DNA from: a virus
Virus record (IMG/VR): IMGVR_UViG_3300007072_000001
Location: 1-64,000 of that record
Strand: one strand, 5' to 3'
Length of the DNA stretch: 64,000 nucleotides
Shown: one piece after another, positions 16,804 through 24,596 of the stretch
How positions within the stretch are numbered: position 1 is the stretch's first letter
How the letters are laid out: the number at the start of each line of letters is the position of its first letter
The notes under the pieces: model-generated
Seen by the model: the letters and a program-made list of their open reading frames with translations, nothing else
Databases searched by the model: none
Told to the model about the DNA's origin: nothing
Made by a program: the position numbers and the translations under genes

Positions 16804-19304
16804 CTAATTATCATAGATGTTCTGGAACCATAAAAGTCCCAACCTTCTCCACCCTCACCTTTGTAAGCATTATGCACATTCTTTCCAGCCCATAACGCTA
16901 ACACATCAGCATTGCAGTTGTGGACAAAAACCCCAGATTTAATTGCAAAATTGTGAAAATTTTCAATCTCCATATCATAAACATCAACCTCTTTGTTTTC
17001 ATCAACAATAGCTTTTACTTTGTGATTTAAAATTAAATTTTTAAATCTTTTTGGAGAATGAGCACCAGCCAAAAACCATTTTTTATTTCTTTCGTATCTT
17101 TCTTCTTTTGTCATATTAGCAAAAATTTCTTTTATTCTTCTGCTGTGTTGTCTTCTTCTTTTGTTAGTCCAACTTCTTTTAGAAATTTCGCTTCTATTTT
17201 GTAGCTGTTCTTTTGTCATATTTTCTTTTAAATTAGCTTTATGCATAGCATCTATACTTGGTTTTAATCTTTTTTCTTTTTGTTCTTTTGTTAAATTTTT
17301 CCAACCTTTTTTAGCTCGTAAACTTCTTTCTTCTTTCGACATACTGTTCCAAAAATCATTATTATGTATCTTTATATGTTCAGTTTGACTCATTATTTTT
17401 AAATTTTTTGGGTAATTATTTTTTTTATTATAATCTATGTGATGAACGACTAAATTATTTTGTTTATTTCTTCCAAAACTAAATAATTTATGAGCAGCTT
17501 TCCATTTTTTTTCATTTACAAACCCAATATCATAAATCATTTCATAACCTTTATATTTTCCTTTTGTATCTTTCCGGTACAATGGCATTAAACTATCTCC
17601 GACAGTCAAATCTTTTGCTTGACAATAAAATCCATTTCTCATCATTATCAAATGGTCAGCAGTACACTCTAAATATTCATCATTGTCAAAAATTATCTTA
17701 ATAACTTTTTGTTTTCCTTTTTTCCAACATCTTTTTATTCTTCCTTGTTGAATTAACAACTCATCTTGCTTTATACTATAAACATAATGATTTTCTTTTT
17801 CAAAATCAATTTTACTTAATTCTTCAATTGTTTTATTTTGTCCATTACACAATGGAATTATTGTATCTTTTGATAGACAATGGTCATCATGCTGTCCGGC
17901 CGGAGCTGTAAGCTCTACAATTCTCCCATCTTTAATACGCCTCTCAAACATTGTCCACTCAATATACGATGCATACATCGTTTCTCCACAAACAACCTTT
18001 CCTTCTTCGTCTTTCTCTTTACTAAATATTTGTGGATAATACGCCCTTTTTAAATCTATAGTTGTAGCAAAATGGTCAAACATCGCCATCTTAAGACCTT
18101 TATGCGATTCCTTATCCTTCATAGCATACATTACCCCTTCAACATTAATCCCTTCCTTTTGCATCATTGGAACTAACGCTTGAGCAACATTTGAATAGTC
18201 AGCACAACCCTTTACACAGTTATACCGTTTTATTATTTGAAAGACCTCTTTGTATTCCCCTGTATCAAAAAGATTACCCTCCCATTTAAAAGCAGCAACC
18301 TTATGCCATTCATCTTTACGTAATGCCCATATTGCCAAGCAATTCTTATCAGTCTCTAAAGTTTCTGGGTCAACTGTACCGCCAGCAGTATCTAATCCAA
18401 ATACAAAAATTCCTGAGTTGTCATATGCATCCACTTCTTTGTGAAGCCCACTGCCAAGAGTTCTCATCTGGTTTTCTGATAAATATCTCTCAATATTCTC
18501 CAACCATGTGAGCTCATACTGAGTTATCCAGTCCATTAAAGAAATCTGACCACGCCTGCTAAGTCCCAATTTTTCTATTTGGTCTCCAAAATATTCCAAC
18601 TTCTTTTCAAATGGCATAAGTTGAGATGCAAATTTAGGATATTCAACTCCATTATATACAAATGAACCATTAATCTTAAGACGATCGCAGTGAATCCAAT
18701 CTCTTATAATCTTTTTAAACGTAGGATCTTGTGAATCTTTATAGAACTCACCTTTTCCTAATGCAACTCCCATTTCAATATAAATATTAATTCCACCAGC
18801 AGAACCCAACATAGGAATTATTTTGTTTGATATAGCATAATCAGAGCATTTATGACGTTCATCGATTATTATTATATGTGGATGTTCGCCTTCAATGTTT
18901 GCCTTCTCATTAGCAGAATCAGCTGTCACTTTGCTTCCATTCTTAAACACTAATGTTGTAGTAGATGATGCTCCTTTGTCAATAGCACCATTATCTATCT
19001 CTGACATTTGAGATAATATACGTTTGCCTTGACTAAACTTAGGACCAAATGCTGTGACTCGTAACTTTGGAATTTTGGAGCATAGATAATGTACAGATAA
19101 AGCAACTGAATATGTTTTGCCACCACCACGAGCCTCTATCAAAAGTATTTTTTGATATGTCGTGCTTGCAATTGCATCAAATGTCTCTATCTGGTTTGGA
19201 TATAAATGAACTCCATAATTATGTTGAACATAATCATGTGTATCTAAACCCAAAATTTGCGACCCAATTTGAGAAATTGCTCGGTCAATCATTTGAATAG
19301 GCAC
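16800..19304 (-). CDS. terL: Terminase large subunit interrupted by an intein
   Basis: 834 residues from a GTG start at 19304, which has AAAGGAGG six bases upstream. The ATPase domain has Walker A ARGGGKT (58-64) and Walker B IIIIDE (144-149). The RNase H-like nuclease has FGLDTAGG (302-309), CADYSN (367-372) and the last acidic cluster GQHDDH (470-475). Right after HDDH a 321-residue intein begins (Cys476) and ends with His-Asn796, followed by Cys797 of NADVLALW. After splicing the protein is about 513 residues, normal for a terminase. It packages and cuts genomic DNA. Splicing is needed to bring the nuclease motif HDDHCNADV together. Confidence 0.85.
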   Translation of the reverse strand: MPIQMIDRAISQIGSQILGLDTHDYVQHNYGVHLYPNQIETFDAIASTTYQKILLIEARGGGKTYSVALSVHYLCSKIPKLRVTAFGPKFSQGKRILSQMSEIDNGAIDKGASSTTTLVFKNGSKVTADSANEKANIEGEHPHIIIIDERHKCSDYAISNKIIPMLGSAGGINIYIEMGVALGKGEFYKDSQDPTFKKIIRDWIHCDRLKINGSFVYNGVEYPKFASQLMPFEKKLEYFGDQIEKLGLSRRGQISLMDWITQYELTWLENIERYLSENQMRTLGSGLHKEVDAYDNSGIFVFGLDTAGGTVDPETLETDKNCLAIWALRKDEWHKVAAFKWEGNLFDTGEYKEVFQIIKRYNCVKGCADYSNVAQALVPMMQKEGINVEGVMYAMKDKESHKGLKMAMFDHFATTIDLKRAYYPQIFSKEKDEEGKVVCGETMYASYIEWTMFERRIKDGRIVELTAPAGQHDDHCLSKDTIIPLCNGQNKTIEELSKIDFEKENHYVYSIKQDELLIQQGRIKRCWKKGKQKVIKIIFDNDEYLECTADHLIMMRNGFYCQAKDLTVGDSLMPLYRKDTKGKYKGYEMIYDIGFVNEKKWKAAHKLFSFGRNKQNNLVVHHIDYNKKNNYPKNLKIMSQTEHIKIHNNDFWNSMSKEERSLRAKKGWKNLTKEQKEKRLKPSIDAMHKANLKENMTKEQLQNRSEISKRSWTNKRRRQHSRRIKEIFANMTKEERYERNKKWFLAGAHSPKRFKNLILNHKVKAIVDENKEVDVYDMEIENFHNFAIKSGVFVHNCNADVLALWAGKNVHNAYKGEGGEGWDFYGSRTSMIIR
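16917..17879 (-). mobile_element. HNH homing-endonuclease intein in the terminase
   Basis: Codons 476-796 of the terminase frame. Splicing blocks are visible: block A CLSKDTIIPL with Cys1, block B LECTADHLIMMRNGF with the T-x-x-H pattern, block F VDVYDMEIENFHNFAI, block G GVFVHN with His-Asn, then Cys+1. The centre holds an HNH nuclease (VVHHIDYNKKNNYPKNLKIM, then EHIKIHN) followed by Lys/Arg-rich repeats of the N-M-T-K-E-E-R type that look like DNA-binding modules. All splice residues are present, so the intein appears active. Confidence 0.85.
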
Positions 19305-19351
19305 AAAATACCTCCTTTCCTTGCCTTACCTAGCCCTTTATTTATCAACTG

Positions 19352-19461
19352 ACATACTCCACGGGCTAAAGCACCGTGGGTTCTAAGGTCTACACTCCTC
19401 ATGTAGTTGCCTCTTGGGGGATATCAGAGTTCCCCTTGCACCAATCTCTGTCTTGGTGCAA
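19352..19461 (-). ncRNA. Omega-RNA-like (reRNA) right end of a TnpB element
   Basis: The segment overlaps the 3' end of the TnpB fragment and folds into four consecutive stems on the minus strand: 19436-19444 with 19453-19461 (9 bp), 19416-19420 with 19431-19435, 19390-19394 with 19402-19406, and a terminal stem at 19358-19364 with 19374-19380 containing CCCGTGG. A terminal stem of this kind followed by GAGTATGTCA is what IS200/IS605 right ends and TnpB guide-RNA scaffolds look like. The guide would begin near 19351 and read into the terminase leader. Confidence 0.5.
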
Positions 19462-19650
19462 TTTAGAATGCTCATCCATTAACGCAATATTGAAGGAGGC
19501 GTTAACGTCTGCATTCTCAACGTGTCCGCATTTAGGACACTTAAATTGTTTTCCTGTTCTTTCACCTAACTGACCGCACCTACTACAAGTTTGACTTGTG
19601 TATGCTGGGTCAATTAAAGTTACTGGTATGCCCGCTAATACCTGATGTAA
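19399..19650 (-). pseudogene. TnpB C-terminal fragment (RuvC/zinc-ribbon end)
   Basis: About 80 residues match the end of IS200/IS605-family Tnp[40 protein letters not shown], with the two CxxC pairs of the zinc ribbon and the last RuvC Asp in ADVN. The N-terminal 300 or so residues and TnpA are absent. The 5' border lies near 19645, where the frame of the upstream phage gene ends. It is a remnant and unlikely to be a working nuclease. Confidence 0.75.
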
Positions 19651-19843
19651 AATCATCTCCATATCTTTCTATTTGTTTAACTTCAATATCATCTCTTTCA
19701 AAATCTTTCAACTTCAAATCATCAATAAACATATCTTTTAAATCATCTATCACATATTCATATAATTCTGAACTTAATATTTTTACATTAGCTTTAATTG
19801 AAGATTTTAATTCCTTTTCAATTTCTTCAATTTCTTCAATTTC
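19610..19843 (-). other. -1 frame continuation of the 19807-21300 gene, cut by the TnpB fragment
   Basis: From 19843 the -1 frame reads EIEEIEEIEKELKSSI, VKILSSELYEYVIDDLKDMF and [18 protein letters not shown] before running into the TnpB fragment. This matches the acidic, helical style of the upstream gene much better than its annotated tail (KKLKKLKKLKRN). A single missing base near GAAAAGAAATTG would explain it. The original C-terminus was probably lost when the element inserted. Confidence 0.5.
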
Positions 19844-21300
19844 TTTTCTAATTCATCATCTTTTAAAAAATCTTCTTCTACTAAACTTTCATCTTCTACA
19901 AAATCTTCTTCATTTGCTGAACGCCAAACGCCTTCTCTTCTATCATACACTTGGAATCTGCCTTCTTTATCTTCTCTTACTAAGACTTCTTCACCATCTT
20001 CCTTTCTATACATAATTTTTTCAGCTTTGATTGAGGCTTCAATTTCTTCAAGTTCACTTGCAGTCGTTTCAATTATAGTTCCATCTTCTAATTCCACATT
20101 TATCAAATCAAGCTCTTCATTCACTTTATTCGTACTAGCAGCAACTGGCACCATCTTCTCAATATTGTTTCCTATTCTTAACATATCTTTAAGTACATTT
20201 ACTATCTGTTCAAGAACTCCAGTTCCCTTCTCCATTGCCTCTGCATCCTCAATTATTTCGGCCTGTTCTTCAGCATTAATTGAAGTTTTAATTTGAGTTT
20301 GTTTTGGCTTCTTCTCCAATTCTAACACTGTTATTTCTCTTGTAAACTCTGTATATTTACCAAGCAATTCTTCAAGTTCTTTCTTCTTCTCTTGTAAAGC
20401 CTTTATTTCAGCAGCCACCTTATCAATTTTCTCCTGCTCTTCTTTAGTATATTTCTTGCTCTTCGGCTTTAGTCTTTCATATACACCAATAAATCTCTCT
20501 TCTGTCAGTTTCGCAAGGTCTCCAAGTTTGTTATTGACTTTGGCATGATTGTAATAGTTCTCAATTGCCTGTTCGACAGCCTTAGACTGAGAAGCTTCAG
20601 GGTCTTTGAATGCATCAGTAATTTTCTTCATTTCAGCTTGCTTTGCATTGGTTATCTCTGTAAGTTTATTAATTGTAGCCACAACCTCTTCAAAAAGCTT
20701 TTTTTCAACTTCTTCAATTGGCTTAGCAGTTTCTGGATCCACAACTTCTTCCGGCCTCTTTGTTGTCTTCTGAAAACGAGTAGTCTCTTCAACAATCTTT
20801 TCCTCTTTAACCTTCTTTGCTTCTTTCTCACTTAATTTCGGAGCAGCTTCAAGTCTTTTTCTCAATTCCTCAGCTTCAAATCTCTTAGCCTTAATAGCCG
20901 CTTTAAGTTGAGACAACTTCTCAATAATTTTTTGTTTATTTTTAATTTCCAATCGAGCAGCTTCCATAATTTTCAACTCTTCAGGAGTCATAGCCTTCTT
21001 CACTTTATCAATTTCAGCCTGAATTGCTTTTGCATTACGTCTCTTTTCTATCTCAGCTTTAAGACGTTTTGCCCTCTCTTCCTTTTCTTTGAGAGTTTTA
21101 AGCTCGTCATCCTTCAAAGATTTTTTTGCTGCCAAAACGTCAGCCTTTAGCTTTCTGCTCAACTCAACTGCAGAAAGAAGAGATTTGATTCTGTCTTCCT
21201 TCTGTTGAGAAGCTTGTGTTTTCTCTGTTTCGATATCTTGCAATAATTTATCTACTTCCAACGATGCCTTAATTACCCACTCTGGATGTTGATTCGCCAT
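19807..21300 (-). CDS. Large coiled-coil protein, C-terminus disrupted
   Basis: 497 residues. The first 300 are almost continuous charged coiled coil (Lys/Glu/Ala-rich). The C-terminal third has a small beta-type domain with TASELEEIEASIKAEKIMYR and GRFQVYDRREGVWRSANEED. It lies upstream of the terminase in the structural cluster and could be an internal head or tail-associated protein. The last 13 codons appear out of frame. Confidence 0.6.
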   Translation of the reverse strand: MANQHPEWVIKASLEVDKLLQDIETEKTQASQQKEDRIKSLLSAVELSRKLKADVLAAKKSLKDDELKTLKEKEERAKRLKAEIEKRRNAKAIQAEIDKVKKAMTPEELKIMEAARLEIKNKQKIIEKLSQLKAAIKAKRFEAEELRKRLEAAPKLSEKEAKKVKEEKIVEETTRFQKTTKRPEEVVDPETAKPIEEVEKKLFEEVVATINKLTEITNAKQAEMKKITDAFKDPEASQSKAVEQAIENYYNHAKVNNKLGDLAKLTEERFIGVYERLKPKSKKYTKEEQEKIDKVAAEIKALQEKKKELEELLGKYTEFTREITVLELEKKPKQTQIKTSINAEEQAEIIEDAEAMEKGTGVLEQIVNVLKDMLRIGNNIEKMVPVAASTNKVNEELDLINVELEDGTIIETTASELEEIEASIKAEKIMYRKEDGEEVLVREDKEGRFQVYDRREGVWRSANEEDFVEDESLVEEDFLKDDELEKKLKKLKKLKRN

Positions 21301-21312
21301 TTCAATGCCTCC

Positions 21313-21498
21313 TTAAATGATTTCTTTTAGCTTTTCGCTAAAGTATTCTTGAGCTTCTTCCAAATCTTCAACAGAAACATCTGCTTCATTCACTATCTTT
21401 TGAAAACAACTTTCATACATTTTTTTAAACTCACCTTCGTTGATAGTATCTGAAACAACTCTTTCAATAATTTCTTTTTGTTCATTGTTAAGAGCCAT
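21313..21498 (-). CDS. Small acidic helical protein
   Basis: 61 residues, all helix by eye (NEQKEIIERVVSDTINEGEF). Its ATG overlaps the upstream stop by one base. Function unknown; part of the structural operon. Confidence 0.6.
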   Translation of the reverse strand: MALNNEQKEIIERVVSDTINEGEFKKMYESCFQKIVNEADVSVEDLEEAQEYFSEKLKEII

Positions 21499-21746
21499 TA
21501 TAACACCTTAAGTTTTTGTAGAAATTCCTCTGATAACTTTTGAAACTTTTCCTCATCTTTATTTATGTACATTTCGTTTATTTTTTCAATGTCATCAAGT
21601 ATTTGTTCATATATCTTTAAATCTTCTTGTGTCTGAATCTTTTTTACCCAATGCTCTTTACCATCAATAAACACTTTAATTACATCTTTAGAAAGCACTA
21701 CATCTATTTTATCTGTTTCAATACGATTCCAAATTACAAATTCCAT
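21498..21746 (-). CDS. Small protein of the structural operon
   Basis: 82 residues with a short beta-type N-terminus (MEFVIWNRIETDKIDVVLSK) and a helical C-terminus. It has an AAAGGAG ribosome site and overlaps the following gene by one base. Family not recognised. Confidence 0.6.
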   Translation of the reverse strand: MEFVIWNRIETDKIDVVLSKDVIKVFIDGKEHWVKKIQTQEDLKIYEQILDDIEKINEMYINKDEEKFQKLSEEFLQKLKVL

Positions 21747-21767
21747 TCATTTCTCCTTTAATGAATA

Positions 21768-22151
21768 TTAAGCTTTCTTGTCGTGAATATTCCAACCACC
21801 TTTTTGCTTCACCCAAGCCTTATCATAAAGCCAAGTATAAACATTTTCACATGCCTCAAAAAGCTCTTTATCTTTTGAATTGTCACTTTCCTTAAGACCA
21901 TTTATTATACTAAACTCTTTTAATGTATCAGCACAATCAGTAGCAACTTGTTTTATTGCAGTTTCATCTTGATCTTTCAATGCAGTAAGCAGTTTTGATT
22001 TGAGAGTAGTTTTAAAGTCATCTTCAAAAGAAGATTTCTCGTCAGCCTCGTCGAGAAACATATCCATTTCTTGAACAATCTCAGCGTCAGTCTTTCCAGT
22101 TTCAATGAGCTCTCTTATCTTTGTTTCTATTTCATGTTTAGTCTTCGCCAT
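21768..22151 (-). CDS. Small helical protein with the GKTDxEIV motif
   Basis: 127 residues from the ATG at 22151, which has AAGGAGG eight bases upstream; a longer frame to 22190 has no site. The motif IRELIETGKTDAEIVQEM lies near the N-terminus and is followed by a helical domain with a Trp-rich end (VYTWLYDKAWVKQKGGWNIH). Function unknown. Confidence 0.7.
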   Translation of the reverse strand: MAKTKHEIETKIRELIETGKTDAEIVQEMDMFLDEADEKSSFEDDFKTTLKSKLLTALKDQDETAIKQVATDCADTLKEFSIINGLKESDNSKDKELFEACENVYTWLYDKAWVKQKGGWNIHDKKA

Positions 22152-22167
22152 GATTGTCCTCCTTATT

Positions 22168-23400
22168 TTATACAGCAACAGCTTCATCAATCAGTGTAAG
22201 AGTCCAGTTAGCAGGATTATCTCCTTCGTTTACTCTGTACTTGCCACTTGAAAGATTGAGTATCATACCAGGCTTAAGGTCTTCATAATTTACTTTAGCG
22301 AGGTGAATCTGCTTCTGTATTTCCCCAACTCTTGTGGCCTTCAATCTCTTAACCGCATTCGCTACTTCAAGTCTCTGATATTGCTCGCTTGCAACAACAT
22401 CTGAAAGATCTTCTTCAAGCTTTGCTTTAAGTCTCTCTTCCATTTCAGCTCTAACTATATTCTTAAATTCAGATTCCTCAATTTTGTATTTCATTATGTC
22501 AGCTTTAATTTTTAATTTCCCACCAATAACTGGAAGCGCAAATGTTAACAAGTCGTCTTTCACCTGAGCTTTAACAATCACATTCCCACTGTATGAACCA
22601 TCCTTCATTTCTATAAATGTCTTAGTATCAACAATTTTTGGAACACCAGTCTTATAAGAAAATACTTTCCTTTTAATCAGTTCTGATGCGTTTATTTTAA
22701 TCACCTTATCAAAATTCTCTCTCATACCAGCAAATTGGTCTTCGTATTGAACCTTCTGCATTGCTCCTATCTGAACTTTAGCCTGCATTGATTCATTCTT
22801 TGATTGTATCTCTGGAGCAGATGGGCCATCCACCAAATAAGAGTCCTCCAAGAATTGTACATTATATTTGCCAACAAATTTCGGTTCCACTCCCATTTCC
22901 GCAGTAACTAATGCACAAAGCATTTTAATATTAGATTCTGTGATTTCTGATTTTGTAAGCTCTCCTATATTCCCTATAAGAGGATATTCTATTCTGAAAG
23001 CATTACCATGTTGAATCGCCTTAATGAGACTCAAATCAAATTCAACAACTTCTACAACTTCATTTTCTTTTGCTTCAATCTGTGGTTTAAGAACAAGCTC
23101 GGCAACATCCATCGAACTTTCAAAATTCTTAGGCACCCAGTTTTTCAGCTTATCTTTTCCAAAAACAAATTCACCAATCTTATGTTCATTGCCAAGAATA
23201 TAAGAAGCTTTCACCTTTGCAGTCACATCATCCGTTTCAAAACCTTCTATTTTTATCTGCACTGCTCCCTTTGCTCTAAGCATAGTACGCAAAGAAGTCT
23301 CAATATTCATTCGAGACTTCTCCATAAGCCTATTTGCTCTTACTATATTCTCATGAACAATAACATCCTTTGCTGCTATTCTCCTTTGAATATTTTGCAT
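22168..23400 (-). CDS. Unknown protein of the structural cluster
   Basis: 410 residues with AGGAGG upstream of the ATG. It has alternating beta-type segments (VQIKIEGFETDDVTAKVKAS; GNVIVKAQVKDDLLTFALPV) flanked by helices, and a short beta domain at the C-terminus (LKPGMILNLSSGKYRVNEGD). Probably a virion component; no catalytic motif is visible. Confidence 0.6.
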   Translation of the reverse strand: MQNIQRRIAAKDVIVHENIVRANRLMEKSRMNIETSLRTMLRAKGAVQIKIEGFETDDVTAKVKASYILGNEHKIGEFVFGKDKLKNWVPKNFESSMDVAELVLKPQIEAKENEVVEVVEFDLSLIKAIQHGNAFRIEYPLIGNIGELTKSEITESNIKMLCALVTAEMGVEPKFVGKYNVQFLEDSYLVDGPSAPEIQSKNESMQAKVQIGAMQKVQYEDQFAGMRENFDKVIKINASELIKRKVFSYKTGVPKIVDTKTFIEMKDGSYSGNVIVKAQVKDDLLTFALPVIGGKLKIKADIMKYKIEESEFKNIVRAEMEERLKAKLEEDLSDVVASEQYQRLEVANAVKRLKATRVGEIQKQIHLAKVNYEDLKPGMILNLSSGKYRVNEGDNPANWTLTLIDEAVAV

Positions 23401-23418
23401 TGTACAACCTCCTATATT

Positions 23419-23447
23419 TATTTATATTAAATACGAAAAAATAACTA
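23419..23447 (-). promoter_or_regulatory. Recurring AGTTATTTT-TATTTA motif
   Basis: The minus strand reads ATAGTTATTTTTTCGTATTT followed by AATATAAATA, placed between the 23448-24584 stop and the AGGAGG of the 22168-23400 gene. With the 15117 copy it is the best-preserved pair. Confidence 0.5.
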
Positions 23448-24584
23448 TCAACTACGAGTGACCTCAATCTCTTGTGCTTTACCTTCAATGTCGTATACCC
23501 ACATATAATCGTATTGTTCTCCATTATACCCACCAACCCAGAATCTTCCTTTTGTTTTAGAAAGACTATTGAGTTTAGCTTCAGATACATTATTTTCTGC
23601 CATAGCTTTCATAAAATCATCATATGGAAGCTTGACAGTCTCTCCCCATTGTGATTTGTACTTCTTGTATTTGAAAAAGAAAGAATTTAATGCATCTTCA
23701 ATATCTTCTGTTTTGTATTTGTATCGTTCTTCATATTCCCCTTTATCAATAACATCTGGGTCGCCATCAATCGAATACATTTTACCTTTGTATTTTATCT
23801 TCTTTCCTACTTTTTGAAATATAGTGTCATATGGTATTTCTTTTTTGTATGTTTCCATATACCATTTTTGCAAAATTTGAGGTATATTCGCTTTGTCAAC
23901 AAAAACAAATCCATGCATTTGTGGAAGCTTGCTGAATAATACTGTTTCAGCAAAATCACTATCTTTCTTCTTTGTCCGGTAAACAATAACTCCATAATCT
24001 CCAAGCATTTTATGATGTGTTGCACTACCATCCTCTTTCTCCGCCGTAGTATCGTCCACCTTTACCCAAACACTTTTTCTGTCATGCTTTGCTTTAAATT
24101 GGTCCGACATTTGATTATATGCATCAGCACCGAACTGAAACTTTTGACCTTTTTCTAATGCACTATATTTTACCTCATCAACCTTTGCAGCTTGTATATA
24201 TTGAGTTCTACGATACATTATCTTTCCTTTTACTCTGTCAATTATAACTTTGACATACAAAGGATTAACATTGAATCTTTCACTTATTTTAACACGCAGT
24301 TTACTCGAAATTATATCATCATCATACATCCATATTACATTATCTGGCCCAATATCAAGAACTCCTTCAACTTGTTTGTATGGATTATCATATGGTGGTG
24401 TAGATTCTGGGTACAATATCTCTCTGGCATTATCACCAGAATAATGAGGACTGTTCTTATGAGATTCAGCCCTATCAAATGTTGCTGGGTTGTTAGGCCT
24501 TACAGTCGGAGATATTAAATCATTTCTAAAATAAGGAACAGTATTTGAGTCTGCGCCGCTTCTATTTTTAGGGTCTAATGGCAT
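23448..24584 (-). CDS. Unknown virion-region protein
   Basis: 378 residues. The N-terminal 60 are low in structure and Asn/Pro-rich (NRSGADSNTVPYFRNDLISP), then alpha/beta segments follow. It lies in the same operon as the 925-residue polyvalent protein, with a 12-base gap. Family not recognised. Confidence 0.6.
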   Translation of the reverse strand: MPLDPKNRSGADSNTVPYFRNDLISPTVRPNNPATFDRAESHKNSPHYSGDNAREILYPESTPPYDNPYKQVEGVLDIGPDNVIWMYDDDIISSKLRVKISERFNVNPLYVKVIIDRVKGKIMYRRTQYIQAAKVDEVKYSALEKGQKFQFGADAYNQMSDQFKAKHDRKSVWVKVDDTTAEKEDGSATHHKMLGDYGVIVYRTKKKDSDFAETVLFSKLPQMHGFVFVDKANIPQILQKWYMETYKKEIPYDTIFQKVGKKIKYKGKMYSIDGDPDVIDKGEYEERYKYKTEDIEDALNSFFFKYKKYKSQWGETVKLPYDDFMKAMAENNVSEAKLNSLSKTKGRFWVGGYNGEQYDYMWVYDIEGKAQEIEVTRS

Positions 24585-24596
24585 ATCTCACCTCAA